NCBI RefSeq assembly: GCF_900496975.1
Contig: NZ_UFQC01000027.1
Span: 1-64,000 of the forward strand
Origin: Achromobacter veterisilvae
Lineage (GTDB): Bacteria > Pseudomonadota > Gammaproteobacteria > Burkholderiales > Burkholderiaceae_B
Direction: 5' to 3'
Length of the DNA stretch: 64,000 bases
The notes below the pieces were generated by a model. The model was given only the letters and a program-made list of their open reading frames with translations. It did no database searches and was not told where the DNA came from. A program made the position numbers and the translations under genes. Shown here in pieces: positions 17,451 through 26,239 of the stretch (the first letter of the stretch is position 1; every line of letters starts with the position of its first letter).

Positions 17451-18688
17451 CCCGGCCGGGGCGCGCCGCTGGCGGCCGCCTTGCGCCGCGCCGCGCCCGT
17501 CATCGCGATATAGCCCAGCGACGCCAGGGCCAGGGCGGATCCTGTCCCGAGCAGCGCCGGAACGCCCTGGCCGACCGCCAGGCTGCCGATTCCGGTGCCG
17601 GCGGAGATCCCCAGGTAGATTCCGGAAGCATTCAGCGCGATGACGAGGGGCGCTTCCTGCGGGGCGGCGGCGATCAGCCGGTGCTGCTGGGCCGGCGTCT
17701 GCGCCCAACTGCTGGCGCCCCAGCACGCAATCAGCGCGGCCGCGAAATAGAACCCCGAGCCTTCCCCGGCGGCCGCAAGGCCGGCCAGGCCGCCCAGCGC
17801 GATGGCCATCGCGCCATACGCGCACACCAGGACCGGGCCCGGCCCGCGCCGGTCCGTGGCCCGCCCCGAGGCGTAATTGCCGGCGAAGGCGCCCAGGCCG
17901 TACACGAACAGCATGACGGTCAAGGACGCGGCGGGTATTCGCAGCGTTTCCAGGATCCGGATCGTGAACGCGTAGGGCGCATAGCAGGCGACCATGCCCA
18001 GCACCGTGAGGGGCAGGATGCGCATGACGCCAGGCCGCTTCAGCACCGACAGCCTTTGCCGCAAGCCGATGCGCGCGCCTCCCGGCATGGCAGGCATCAC
18101 GGCGAACACGGCCGCCGCCGCGGCCAGCGAAATGATGCCCACGAGCGCCAGGGAGGCGCGCCAGTCCATGACGGCGCTGACGACGTGGCCGAGCGGTACG
18201 CCAAGCGCGGTGGCCACGGTCAGCCCGCCGATCACTATCGACAGCGCGCGGGCGCGCCTGGCCGGGTGCGCCAGGGCGGCGGCCACGGCCCCGGCGTTGG
18301 GCGTGTATGCCGCCGCGGCCGCGGCCGCCGCGATCCGGGTCAGGATCAGCGCGGAAAGGCTGGTGCACAGGGCCGAGGCGAGGTTGAACGCGCCCAGCAG
18401 CGCCAGCGACCAGACCAGCAGCTTTCTGCGGGCGACGGTGGACGTGGCGGTCGCGATGACGGGCGCAAGCAGCGCATAGGCCAGGGCGAACGCGCTGACC
18501 GACTGCCCCGCCATCGCTTCCGTCACCGACAGTCCCTCGGCCATCCGGGGAAGGAAGGCGGACACGATGAATGCGTCGGTGCCGACCGCGAACGTGCCCA
18601 TCGCCAGGATCCATGCCGCGCGGGCGCCTTCGCCGCGCGGCGCGGGGATCTCCGCCGCCGCCGGTTCTTTTATCTGGATATTTTTCAT
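17447..18688 (-). CDS. MFS transporter, DHA1-type drug/sugar efflux family
   Basis: This is a 413-residue protein with twelve predicted membrane helices, like AraJ/YdhP-type MFS exporters. The first helix begins ILAMGTFAVGTDAFIVSAFLP. The loop signature G-R-x-T-D-R-R-G-P occurs in the C-terminal half, and the N-terminal loop is TATSTVARRKLL. The ATG at 18688 sits inside an operator-like dyad shared with the promoter of the upstream Rrf2 gene, with GAAGG ten bases before it. It is transcribed 49 bases downstream of that regulator, so the exporter is probably under Rrf2 control. The substrate is unknown. Confidence 0.9.
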   Translation of the reverse strand: MKNIQIKEPAAAEIPAPRGEGARAAWILAMGTFAVGTDAFIVSAFLPRMAEGLSVTEAMAGQSVSAFALAYALLAPVIATATSTVARRKLLVWSLALLGAFNLASALCTSLSALILTRIAAAAAAAAYTPNAGAVAAALAHPARRARALSIVIGGLTVATALGVPLGHVVSAVMDWRASLALVGIISLAAAAAVFAVMPAMPGGARIGLRQRLSVLKRPGVMRILPLTVLGMVACYAPYAFTIRILETLRIPAASLTVMLFVYGLGAFAGNYASGRATDRRGPGPVLVCAYGAMAIALGGLAGLAAAGEGSGFYFAAALIACWGASSWAQTPAQQHRLIAAAPQEAPLVIALNASGIYLGISAGTGIGSLAVGQGVPALLGTGSALALASLGYIAMTGAARRKAAASGAPRPG

Positions 18689-18697
18689 CTAGATTAA
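18672..18697 (-). promoter_or_regulatory. Rrf2-type dyad operator overlapping the MFS start codon
   Basis: The half sites ATCTGGATA (18672-18680) and ATCTAGATTA (18687-18696) form an imperfect inverted repeat that is nearly identical to the one upstream of the adjacent Rrf2 gene. It overlaps the ATG of the MFS gene (18686-18688), so binding could block transcription or translation initiation. Confidence 0.6.
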
Positions 18698-18737
18698 ACC
18701 TTCAAGAAAAGAGGGCGGGGCCCTCGTGCCGCGGCGG

Positions 18738-19217
18738 TCAGCGCGCCTGGTCCGCGTACCAGCGGCGCATCCGCTGCGTGCCGGACGGCGGCGCCGTTCT
18801 CACCAGATCCGCGACCGTCTGCGCGGCCAGTTCGCGCCGCCATGCGTCCTCCGCGCGCCGCATCGCGGCGGCGATGCCGCAAGGCCGGGAAAAATCGCTT
18901 TTGGCGGCATGGCAGCCCGCGCCCCGCTGCCTGATTTCAGTGCACCTGAACCCCCATTCATCTCCTTCGACCGCGTTCACGATCTCCAGCAGCGTGATGG
19001 ATTCGGGCCTTTTCGCCAGGCGGAATCCGCCCCGGGAACCGGCGGTGGACGACAGGATCCCGGCGCGCGCCAGGTTTTGAAGAAACTTGTTCAGATAATG
19101 CGCGGGCAGATCGAAGGCGGCGGCGAGCTTCGATGTCGGCACCGGCCCTTCGCCTTCGAGCCACGCCAACGTCAGGCAGCAGTGCAGTGCCCATTCAACG
19201 CCTTCGCTCATTTTCAT
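18738..19217 (-). CDS. Rrf2 family transcriptional regulator
   Basis: This is a 159-residue winged-helix regulator of the Rrf2 family (relatives IscR, NsrR, RirA). The HTH reads PTSKLAAAFDLPAHYLNKFLQNLARAGIL and is followed by the conserved SRGGFRLAKRPESITLLEIVNAVEG. Three cysteines follow, in C-x9-C-x10-C spacing (RCTEIRQRGAGC ... RPCG). This is unlike the C-x5-C-x7-C type of NsrR, so a cluster or thiol sensor is possible but not certain. Two further cysteines lie near residues 13-14. An AGGAAGG ribosome-binding site precedes the ATG. The promoter carries a dyad repeated before the downstream MFS gene, which suggests autoregulation and control of that transporter. Confidence 0.9.
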   Translation of the reverse strand: MKMSEGVEWALHCCLTLAWLEGEGPVPTSKLAAAFDLPAHYLNKFLQNLARAGILSSTAGSRGGFRLAKRPESITLLEIVNAVEGDEWGFRCTEIRQRGAGCHAAKSDFSRPCGIAAAMRRAEDAWRRELAAQTVADLVRTAPPSGTQRMRRWYADQAR

Positions 19218-19240
19218 GGCGCGCCTTCCTGCTTTCGTTA

Positions 19241-19265
19241 ATCTGGATAAATTATATCTAGATTA
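19241..19265 (-). promoter_or_regulatory. Rrf2 gene promoter with dyad operator
   Basis: The inverted half sites ATCTGGAT (19241-19248) and ATCTAGAT (19256-19263) flank a TATAAT hexamer read on the minus strand, about 30 bases before the Rrf2 start. A repressor bound here would cover the -10 element. The half sites and spacing are nearly identical to 18672-18697. Confidence 0.65.
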
Positions 19266-19320
19266 GCGGCCGGATCAAGCGCCTGGAAACCGCGTCCGGA
19301 ACGGTTTTCCGCCCCGGAGC

Positions 19321-19350
19321 AAAAACGGGTTGCGCCGCCGCAACCCGTTT
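19321..19350 (-). terminator. Rho-independent terminator of pyrF
   Basis: A 12-bp stem (AAACGGGTTGCG / CGCAACCCGTTT, read on either strand) with a short loop is followed on the minus strand by TTTTT. It begins five bases beyond the pyrF stop. Confidence 0.88.
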
Positions 19351-19355
19351 CCCTG

Positions 19356-20174
19356 TCAGCGCACCGCGTTGATCGCGTCGCGCAGGCCCTTGGCCGCGTT
19401 GCCGGCGGCCTCGCGCCAATCGTCGCCGCCGCTGGCGTAGATGATGGCGCGCGAGGAGTTGATCATCATGCCGTTGCGGGCGGCGTTGGCGCCCGCGTTC
19501 ACGGTCGCCGTGATGTCGCCGCCCTGGGCGCCGATGCCCGGGACCAGCAGGGGCAGGGTGTCGCCGATGCGCTGGCGCACGGAGGCCAGCTCGTTCGGGA
19601 ACGTGGCGCCCACCACCAGGCCGCATTGGCCGTTGGCGTTCCACTTGTCGGCCACCAGGCCCGCGACGTGCAGGTACAGCGGCTCGCCGTTATCCATCTT
19701 CAGGAATTGCAGGTCGGAGCCGCCGGGGTTGGACGTGCGGCACAGCACGATCACGCCGCGGTCGCGCCAGGCCAGGTAGGGCTCGACCGAATCCAGGCCC
19801 ATGTAGGGGCTGACGGTCAGCGCATGCGCCTGGTAGCGCTCGTAGGCTTCGCGGGCGTAGTTCTCGGCGGTGGAGCCGATGTCGCCGCGCTTGGCGTCGA
19901 GCACGATGGGCAGGTCGGGGTGCCGGTCGCGGATGTGCTGGCACAGCGCTTCCAGTTGGTCTTCGGCGCGGTGGGCGGCGAAGTAGGCGATCTGCGGCTT
20001 GAAGCTGCACGCGTACGGCGCGGTGGCGTCGACGATGTCTCGGCAGAACTGGAAGATGGCGTCCGGCTTGCCTTGCAGCTCGCGCGGGAAGCGCTGCGGG
20101 TCCGGGTCCAGCCCGACTTGCAGGAGCGAGTTGCTGGCGGACCAGGCGTGTTCGAGTTTTTGGATGAAGTTCAT
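19356..20174 (-). CDS. pyrF: Orotidine 5'-phosphate decarboxylase (type 2)
   Basis: PyrF decarboxylates OMP to UMP, the last step of de novo pyrimidine synthesis. The 272-residue protein is of the longer bacterial type 2. The catalytic Lys-Asp motif is [16 protein letters not shown], with upstream GLDPD and downstream [10 protein letters not shown]. The ATG at 20174 gives the family N-terminus ([11 protein letters not shown]). It lies five bases downstream of the NDH-2-like gene and may be co-transcribed with it. A strong terminator follows. Confidence 0.95.
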   Translation of the reverse strand: MNFIQKLEHAWSASNSLLQVGLDPDPQRFPRELQGKPDAIFQFCRDIVDATAPYACSFKPQIAYFAAHRAEDQLEALCQHIRDRHPDLPIVLDAKRGDIGSTAENYAREAYERYQAHALTVSPYMGLDSVEPYLAWRDRGVIVLCRTSNPGGSDLQFLKMDNGEPLYLHVAGLVADKWNANGQCGLVVGATFPNELASVRQRIGDTLPLLVPGIGAQGGDITATVNAGANAARNGMMINSSRAIIYASGGDDWREAAGNAAKGLRDAINAVR

Positions 20175-20179
20175 GGGAT

Positions 20180-21499
20180 TCAGTGCAGTTTGACCCGGGG
20201 GCGCGTGCGCCGCATGAGCAGGCGGGCGAGGGCCAGGGAGGCGGTGCGCGAGATGCCCAGCACGGCTTTGTGGTGCATCAGGTGCAGGCTCATGTACATC
20301 AGGCGCGCCAGTGTACCGCTTACGAACAGTCCCCGTCCGGCCAGCTTGCCCATCAGGCTGCCCACGCCCGCGTCCTGCCCCAGCGAGACCAGCGAGCCGT
20401 GGTCCTGGTAGACATAAGGCCCGGCGGGTTCGGCGGTATGGCGCAGGCGGGCGGTGAGTTTCTTCGCCAGGTAGTCGGCCTCCTGGTGCGCCGCCTGGGC
20501 GCGGGCGGGCACGGTGCGGCCTTCGCGCCACGGCGCGGCGCAGCAGTCGCCCAGCGCCAGCACGTGCGGGTCGGGGGTTTCCAGCCGCTCGTTGACCTCA
20601 AGCTGGCCCAGCTTGTTCAGCGGCAGCCCCAGGTCGGCCAGCAGCGCCGGGCCCTGGATGCCGGCCGCCCACATGCAGAGCTGGGCGGGGATCTCGCGGC
20701 CGTCGGCGGTCCGGACGGTGCTGGCGGTGACTTCCGATACCCGGCAGGAGGTCTCCACGCGGATGCCCAGTTCGGTGAGCCGGTTGGTGGCGGCCACCGA
20801 AATCTTCTCGGGCAGCGCAGACAGAATGCGCGGCGCCCCTTCGACCAGGGTGATGGCCAGGTCGCGTTCGGCGCGGAAATTGGGCAGGCCGTAGGCGCTG
20901 ACCACGTGGCTGGCCTCTACCAGTTCCACGGCGAGTTCGACGCCGGTGGCGCCGCCGCCCACGATCACCAGGTCCAGCCGGGCCGAGGGGTTGCGCACCT
21001 TCGCCAGGTCCACCTGCGCCATCGCCTTGAGCATGGTCAGGCGGAACTGTTCGGCGTTTTCCGTGGTGTCCAGCGTGACGGCGTGTTCGGCCGCGCCGGG
21101 CGTATTGAAGAAATTGGACGTGCTGCCCAGCGCCAGCACCAGCGTATCGTAGGCCAGTTCGCGGCGGGGCAGGACCTCCTGGCCGTGCGCGTCGTCCACG
21201 GCGTCCAGCGTGATCAGGCGGCGGTCGCGGTCCACGTGCTCGAGGCGGCCCTGGGCGAACGAAAACCCGTTCATGTGCGCCAGCATCAGGTACGACAGGC
21301 CCTCTTGGTGGATGTCCAGCGTGCCGGCCGCAGCTTCATGCAGCGAGGGTTTCCAGATGTGGAAGGGGCGGCTGTCGACCAGCGTGACGTGTTGCCGTCC
21401 GTGGGCGCGGCCCAGCTTGGAAGCCAGTTCCAGGCCGCCCGCGCCTCCGCCCGCGATGACAATGCGTTCCGAGGTGTCCGACGTCGATCTAGGCATCAT
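20180..21499 (-). CDS. NADH dehydrogenase type II-like FAD-dependent oxidoreductase
   Basis: This is a 439-residue flavoprotein of the NDH-2 family, which passes electrons from NADH to quinone at the inner membrane without pumping protons. The FAD-binding motif is [18 protein letters not shown] and the NAD(P)H-binding motif is [18 protein letters not shown]. Near the C-terminus the family segments [11 protein letters not shown] (FAD site), [14 protein letters not shown] and a hydrophobic/basic tail for membrane association are present. The gene begins with two ATG codons. It follows dgkA by 49 bases and precedes pyrF by five. Confidence 0.88.
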   Translation of the reverse strand: MMPRSTSDTSERIVIAGGGAGGLELASKLGRAHGRQHVTLVDSRPFHIWKPSLHEAAAGTLDIHQEGLSYLMLAHMNGFSFAQGRLEHVDRDRRLITLDAVDDAHGQEVLPRRELAYDTLVLALGSTSNFFNTPGAAEHAVTLDTTENAEQFRLTMLKAMAQVDLAKVRNPSARLDLVIVGGGATGVELAVELVEASHVVSAYGLPNFRAERDLAITLVEGAPRILSALPEKISVAATNRLTELGIRVETSCRVSEVTASTVRTADGREIPAQLCMWAAGIQGPALLADLGLPLNKLGQLEVNERLETPDPHVLALGDCCAAPWREGRTVPARAQAAHQEADYLAKKLTARLRHTAEPAGPYVYQDHGSLVSLGQDAGVGSLMGKLAGRGLFVSGTLARLMYMSLHLMHHKAVLGISRTASLALARLLMRRTRPRVKLH

Positions 21500-21548
21500 G
21501 GCTCTCAGTATAAATAGCGGCGCGGCCCCCGGGGGATACCAAGCCGTG

Positions 21549-21947
21549 TCAATGCATGACGAAACGGCTGATGGCGACGCCCACCCAGACCGTCCCGGCG
21601 AAGATCAGGAGCAGCATCACGGCGGCGCTGCCGAGATCCTTGGCCCGCCCCAGGAGCGGATGCGATTCCACGGACAGGGCGTCGGCCAGCGCTTCGATGG
21701 CGGAATTCAGGAGTTCCGCCGCCAGCACCATGATCACCGTGCCTATCAGGAAGAATACCTCGACCGTGGTCCGGCCCAGGAAGAACGCGGCCGGGATCAT
21801 CAGGACGGCCAGCGCCAGTTCCTGGCGGAAGGCGGCCTCGTACTTGATCGCGGCTTTCAGGCCCTGCAGGGAATAGCGCAGCGCATTCAGGATGCGGCGC
21901 AGGCCGCCTGTGCTCTTGTAGGGCGAATGGTGCGGATTCGAGGACAT
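21549..21947 (-). CDS. dgkA: Diacylglycerol kinase
   Basis: This is a 132-residue integral membrane DgkA, which phosphorylates diacylglycerol (a by-product of osmoregulated glucan or LPS modification) to phosphatidic acid. It has three membrane helices. The catalytic region is AAELLNSAIEALADALSVESHPLLGRAKDLGSA, interrupted only in loop residues relative to E. coli, and the conserved N-terminal stretch is LRRILNALRYSLQGLKAAIKYEAAFRQE. It is the first gene of a minus-strand set with the NDH-2-like gene and pyrF. Confidence 0.95.
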   Translation of the reverse strand: MSSNPHHSPYKSTGGLRRILNALRYSLQGLKAAIKYEAAFRQELALAVLMIPAAFFLGRTTVEVFFLIGTVIMVLAAELLNSAIEALADALSVESHPLLGRAKDLGSAAVMLLLIFAGTVWVGVAISRFVMH

Positions 21948-22168
21948 GGATCGGGAAAGAAAGCCGGGGACCGAATATTCTACCTATCCCCCCGGTCCGC
22001 GGTTGACATGGCGATGTGGCGATACCGTCCGAGGCATGCTATACCCTGGCGTTGCGCCGGGCCAGGGTGTCGATGCCGACGGAACGCTCGCCGCCCGAGA
22101 TTTCCCTCCACGCGCCCGCGGGCCCGGCCGACAGGCGAGCCGCTGGCGCACTATGGCACCGCTCATCC

Positions 22169-23698
22169 ATGCTTGAACGTTTGAATACGGAGTCCTTGCC
22201 GCGTCTGCCGGCAGACGTTGAGAAGCCCGCCTACGATCGCAGCCGCCTCACGCCCGGCATCGTGCACCTGGGGCTGGGCGCGTTTCACCGCGCGCACCAG
22301 GCGGTGGTCACGGACCTGGCGATGCAGGCCAGCGGCGACCTGAGCTGGGGCATCCTGGGCGTGTCCCTGCGCAGCCCCGCCACGCGCGACGCGCTGACGC
22401 CGCAGCACGGCCTGTACGCGGTGGCCCTGCGGGACGTCGGCCCCGACGGCCAGCCGAGGGAACAACTGCGCGTGGCCGGATCGGTGCTGCGCGTGATGGT
22501 GGCCGAAGAGGACCCCAACGCCGTCCTCGAACGCATCGCCTATCCGCAAACGCGCATCGTCAGCCTGACGGTCACGGAGAAAGGCTACTGCCGCGAGCCG
22601 GCCACCGGTTACCTGCGCTGGGACCATCCGGACATCGAGCACGACCTGGACAATCCGCAGCGCCCGCGCAGCGCCATCGGCATGCTGGTCTACGGCCTGG
22701 CGCTGCGCCGCGAGCGCGGCTTGCCGCCGGTGACGCTGATGTCCTGCGACAACTTCCGGGGCAACGGCGACATCCTGCGCAACCTGGTGCTGGCGTTCGC
22801 CCTGCGGGTGGACGTGGCGCTGACGCAGTGGATCGACGCGAACTGCACCTTTCCGAATTCCATGGTGGACCGGATCGTGCCGCGCACCGAGGACCACGAC
22901 CGCGAGCGGATCGCCCGCCGCCTGGGCATGGAGGACGCCTGGCCGGTGGTCGGCGAACCCTATCTGAACTGGGTCATCGAAGACAAGTTCGCGGCGGGCC
23001 GTCCCGCGTGGGAGAGCCCCGGCGGGGCGACCTTCGTGCGCAGCGCGGCGCCCTACGAACGCCTGAAGCTGCGCATGGCCGACGGGCCGCATTCGGCCTT
23101 GGCCTACCTGGGCGTGTCGATGGGCAAGGCCACCGTCGCCGAGGCGCTGGATGTGCCGGCCTTGCGCCGTTTCGTGGAAGACATGATGCGCCTGGAGATC
23201 GCGCCCACCCTCAAGGGCATTCCAGGCGCCGGCCTGGAGGAATACCGCCTGCGCTTTCTGGCCCGGGCGGCCAATCCCGCGCTGCGGCTGCGCGCGCAGC
23301 AGGTCGCCATGGACGGTTCGCAGAAGCTGCCGCAGCGGCTGCTGGACACGATCCGCGACCGCATGCGCGGCGGCGACGACGTCGGCCGCCTGTGCCTGGC
23401 CGTGGCGGCGTGGCTGCATTACCTGCGCGGCGAGGACGAACTGGGCGGGCGCTATCCCATACAGGATCCGATGGCGGCGGCGCTGGCCAGGCTGACGGCG
23501 CGCGCCGAGGTCGCGGCCCAGGCGGCCGCGCCGTCGCAGGCGGCGCAGCGGCGCGCGATGGTACTGGCCGGTTTCAAGCCGGTGTTCGGCGAACTGGGCG
23601 AAGCGGCCGAATTCGTCTCCCACCTGGCTGCGCATCTGGAAGCCCTGCGCCGGCACGGCGCGGCGCACGCGGCGCAGGCCCTGGCGCGGGGCGCATAG
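22169..23698 (+). CDS. Mannitol dehydrogenase family polyol/uronate oxidoreductase
   Basis: This 509-residue NAD(P)-dependent enzyme belongs to the long-chain mannitol dehydrogenase family (mannitol 2-dehydrogenase, fructuronate reductase, mannonate oxidoreductase). The Rossmann opening is GIVHLGLGAFHRAHQA, the conserved CDNFRGNG supplies one oxyanion-hole Asn, and NSMVDRIVP follows. The catalytic block reads K300-LRMA-D305-GP-H308. Family members normally have Asn where Asp305 stands, so activity may be altered. The ATG at 22169 fits the family N-terminus; an ATG at 22073 in frame is an alternative. The gene is alone on the plus strand and converges on livF with an 8-base gap. The exact substrate cannot be assigned. 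Confidence 0.86.
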   Translation: MLERLNTESLPRLPADVEKPAYDRSRLTPGIVHLGLGAFHRAHQAVVTDLAMQASGDLSWGILGVSLRSPATRDALTPQHGLYAVALRDVGPDGQPREQLRVAGSVLRVMVAEEDPNAVLERIAYPQTRIVSLTVTEKGYCREPATGYLRWDHPDIEHDLDNPQRPRSAIGMLVYGLALRRERGLPPVTLMSCDNFRGNGDILRNLVLAFALRVDVALTQWIDANCTFPNSMVDRIVPRTEDHDRERIARRLGMEDAWPVVGEPYLNWVIEDKFAAGRPAWESPGGATFVRSAAPYERLKLRMADGPHSALAYLGVSMGKATVAEALDVPALRRFVEDMMRLEIAPTLKGIPGAGLEEYRLRFLARAANPALRLRAQQVAMDGSQKLPQRLLDTIRDRMRGGDDVGRLCLAVAAWLHYLRGEDELGGRYPIQDPMAAALARLTARAEVAAQAAAPSQAAQRRAMVLAGFKPVFGELGEAAEFVSHLAAHLEALRRHGAAHAAQALARGA

Positions 23699-23706
23699 GA
23701 CGCGCC

Positions 23707-24477
23707 CTAGACGCCCAGGTAGCGCAGCAGCCGGGGTTCGTCGTCCAGGAAGTCCCGTGACGTTCCGGTCCAGGCCACGCGGCCTTTCTCGACGATAGCG
23801 TGGCGGTCGGCGGTGGCCAGCAGCGGTTCCAGGTTCTTGTCGATGCACAGCACCGCCAGCCCGGTCCGCTTCAGGGCTTCCAGCGCCGTCCAGATCTCTT
23901 CGCGCACGACCGGCGCCAGCCCTTCCGTGGCTTCGTCCAGGATCAGCAGGCGCGGGTTGGTCAGCAGCGCCCGGCCGATCGCCAGCATTTGCTGTTCGCC
24001 GCCCGACAGGTGGCTGCCCAGGTGCCGGGCGCGCTCCGACAGCCGCGGGAACAGGGCGTACACGCGTTCCAGCGTCCACGGCCGCGCGGCGCCCTGCCGG
24101 TTGTGCGCGGTGGCGACCAGGTTCTCCCGCACCGACAGATTGGGAAAGATGTGCCGGCCTTCGGGCACCAGCCCGATGCCGCGCTGCGCCACCTTGTAGG
24201 CGGGCAGCCCGCCGATGTCGCGGCCGTCGAAAACGATGGCGCCCTGGCTCGCGCGGGTCAGGCCCATCACCGTTTTCACGGTGGTGGACTTGCCCATCCC
24301 GTTGCGCCCCAGCAGGGTCACGAATTCCCCCGGCCCGATCTCCAGATCGATGCCGAACAGCGCCTGGCTGGCGCCGTAGTGCGCGGTGACGCCGCGCAAG
24401 GAAAGCAGGGCGCTCACTGGACCGCCTTCGTGCTGCGCACGCCGGTATTCGCCCTGGGGACGGCTAGGCGCGCTCAT
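23707..24477 (-). CDS. livF: LIV-type ABC transporter ATP-binding protein LivF
   Basis: This is a 256-residue ABC ATPase of the LivF branch. It has Walker A GRNGMGKST, signature LSGGEQQMLAIGRAL, Walker B LLILDEATEGLAP and the typical LVPEGRHIFPNLSVRENL. The ATG at 24477 overlaps the livG stop (ATGA). A GTG at 24417, giving 236 residues, starts right before the conserved SALLSLRGV and is a realistic alternative, because the first 20 residues are not conserved. It is the last gene of the transporter set and lies downstream of 3-hydroxyanthranilate degradation genes. The substrate is probably an aromatic acid or amino acid, by context only. Confidence 0.93.
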   Translation of the reverse strand: MSAPSRPQGEYRRAQHEGGPVSALLSLRGVTAHYGASQALFGIDLEIGPGEFVTLLGRNGMGKSTTVKTVMGLTRASQGAIVFDGRDIGGLPAYKVAQRGIGLVPEGRHIFPNLSVRENLVATAHNRQGAARPWTLERVYALFPRLSERARHLGSHLSGGEQQMLAIGRALLTNPRLLILDEATEGLAPVVREEIWTALEALKRTGLAVLCIDKNLEPLLATADRHAIVEKGRVAWTGTSRDFLDDEPRLLRYLGV

Positions 24478-25250
24478 GCGCGGGCCTCCCTGGGACGGCG
24501 GGCGCTGGCGCGTTCGCTGCCCAGGTAGCATTCGCGCACCCGGGGATCGCCGCGGATTTCGTCGGCCGTGCCGCAGGCCAGCGCGCGGCCGTAGACCAGC
24601 ACCGTGATGCGGTCGGACAGCGCGAAGACGGCCTGCATGTCGTGCTCCACCAGCAGGATCGTGTAGCGGCCGCGCAAGTCCAGCAGCAGGCGCGTCATGG
24701 CCTCGGATTCGTGCTGGCTCATGCCGGCCATGGGTTCGTCCAGCAGCAGCAGCGACGGCTGGCACGCCAGCACCATGGCCAGTTCCAGTTGCCGGAGTTC
24801 GCCGTGCGCCAGCTCGCCCGCGGGCCGGTCGGCGCGAGCCGACAGCCCCGCCATTTCCAGGGCGTCGCGGGCCGGTTCCGTCAGCGCCGGGGTCGAACGC
24901 ACGGGGCGCCAGAAGCGGAAGCTGTGGCCGCGCCGCGCCTGCACGGCCATCGCCACGTTCTCCAGGGCGGTAAACGGTTTGAAGACGGAGGTGATCTGGT
25001 AGGAACGGGCCAGGCCGTGGCGCACCCGCTTTTCCACGGGCATCCGGGTGACGTCGCGGCCGTCGAGCAGCACGCGGCCGCCGTCGGGCCGAAGCTCGCC
25101 GCTCAACTGGCCGATCAGCGTGGTCTTGCCCCCGCCGTTCGGGCCGATCACCGCATGCAGTTCGCCGCGCCGGACGTCCAGCGACAGGTCGTCGGTGACC
25201 GTCAGCCCGCCGTACTTCTTCTCGAGGTGTTCGACGCGCAGCGCGCTCAT
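24474..25250 (-). CDS. livG: LIV-type ABC transporter ATP-binding protein LivG
   Basis: This is a 258-residue ABC ATPase of the LivG branch. It has Walker A GPNGGGKTT, signature LAHGELRQLELAMVL (LAHGE in place of LSHGE), Walker B LLLLDEPMAGM and a switch His in LLVEHDMQAVF. The start overlaps the livM stop by four bases and its stop overlaps livF by four bases, so translation is coupled across all three. It pairs with LivF to energise LivH/LivM. Confidence 0.94.
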   Translation of the reverse strand: MSALRVEHLEKKYGGLTVTDDLSLDVRRGELHAVIGPNGGGKTTLIGQLSGELRPDGGRVLLDGRDVTRMPVEKRVRHGLARSYQITSVFKPFTALENVAMAVQARRGHSFRFWRPVRSTPALTEPARDALEMAGLSARADRPAGELAHGELRQLELAMVLACQPSLLLLDEPMAGMSQHESEAMTRLLLDLRGRYTILLVEHDMQAVFALSDRITVLVYGRALACGTADEIRGDPRVRECYLGSERASARRPREARA

Positions 25251-26230
25251 TGCGGTTCTCCCGAGGGGCGGCGGGCCGGGCGCGGCGGCGCGCGCAGGGG
25301 CGCGTCGGACAGGCTGCCATACAGGCCGCGCCGGGACGCCAGTACCACGCCGACGATCAAGAGCCCCATGGCCAGCATCCAGTGTTCGGTCAGGAGCTTC
25401 AATCCTTCCTCCAGCAGCAGGAACGCGAGGGCGCCGGCCAGCGGGCCGAACAGCGTGCCGATGCCGCCCAGCACCACCATCACGATCAGCTCGCCGGACG
25501 CGGTCCAGGCCAGATAGGAGGGCGATACGTACATCGTGAGGTTGGCCAGCAGCACGCCGGCCACGCCGCAGACCACCGCGGAGATCGCATAGGCCGCCAG
25601 GCGATAGCGCAGCGTGGGAAAGCCCAGGGCCCGCATGCGGCGTTCGTTGGACTGGCAGCCGCGCAGCGCCATGCCGAAGGGCGCGTGCACCAGGCGGTGC
25701 ATCAGCCACAGCGCCAGCAGCAGGACGCCGAACGCGGCCCAGTACAGGGCCAGCGGCGTATCCAGCCGGAACGCGCCGAAGTCGCTGCCGGCGAACAGGG
25801 ACATGCCGTCGTCGCCGCCGAAGCCTTCCAGCCCCGTGGCCAGGAAATAGAACATCTGCGCGAACGCCAGCGTGATCATGATGAAGGCGATGCCCGAGGT
25901 GCGCATCGCCACGCAGCCGCTGACCAGGCCGACCGCCGCGCACGCGCCGATGGCCGCGCCCAGGTGCAGCCACCCGTTCTCGATGCCGTAGTGCGACAGC
26001 ACGCCCACGGTATAGGCGCCCAGTCCCAGGTACAGGGCATGCCCGAAGCTGACCATGCCGCCATAGCCCAGCAGCAGGTTCAAGGCCGTGGCGGCCACGC
26101 CGTACACCAGCACGCGTCCGAACAGCGCCAGGAGGAAGGGCTCGCCCTGCCATTGCGCATACGCGGGCACCAGGGCAAGCAGCAACAGCAGGGCGCCGGC
26201 GGCCAGGCTGCGGGGAGAGAGTCTGAACAT
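25247..26230 (-). CDS. livM: LIV-type ABC transporter permease LivM
   Basis: This is a 327-residue inner-membrane permease with eight to ten hydrophobic helices. It has the LivM hallmarks LLLGYGGMVSFGHALYLGLGAYTVG, RMRALGFPTLRYRLAAYAISA and VVLGGIGTLFGPLAGA. It forms the translocation path with LivH. The start is nine bases after the livH stop and the stop overlaps livG. The C-terminus is a Pro/Arg-rich tail. Confidence 0.94.
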   Translation of the reverse strand: MFRLSPRSLAAGALLLLLALVPAYAQWQGEPFLLALFGRVLVYGVAATALNLLLGYGGMVSFGHALYLGLGAYTVGVLSHYGIENGWLHLGAAIGACAAVGLVSGCVAMRTSGIAFIMITLAFAQMFYFLATGLEGFGGDDGMSLFAGSDFGAFRLDTPLALYWAAFGVLLLALWLMHRLVHAPFGMALRGCQSNERRMRALGFPTLRYRLAAYAISAVVCGVAGVLLANLTMYVSPSYLAWTASGELIVMVVLGGIGTLFGPLAGALAFLLLEEGLKLLTEHWMLAMGLLIVGVVLASRRGLYGSLSDAPLRAPPRPARRPSGEPQ

Positions 26231-26239
26231 GGCCCGCCC

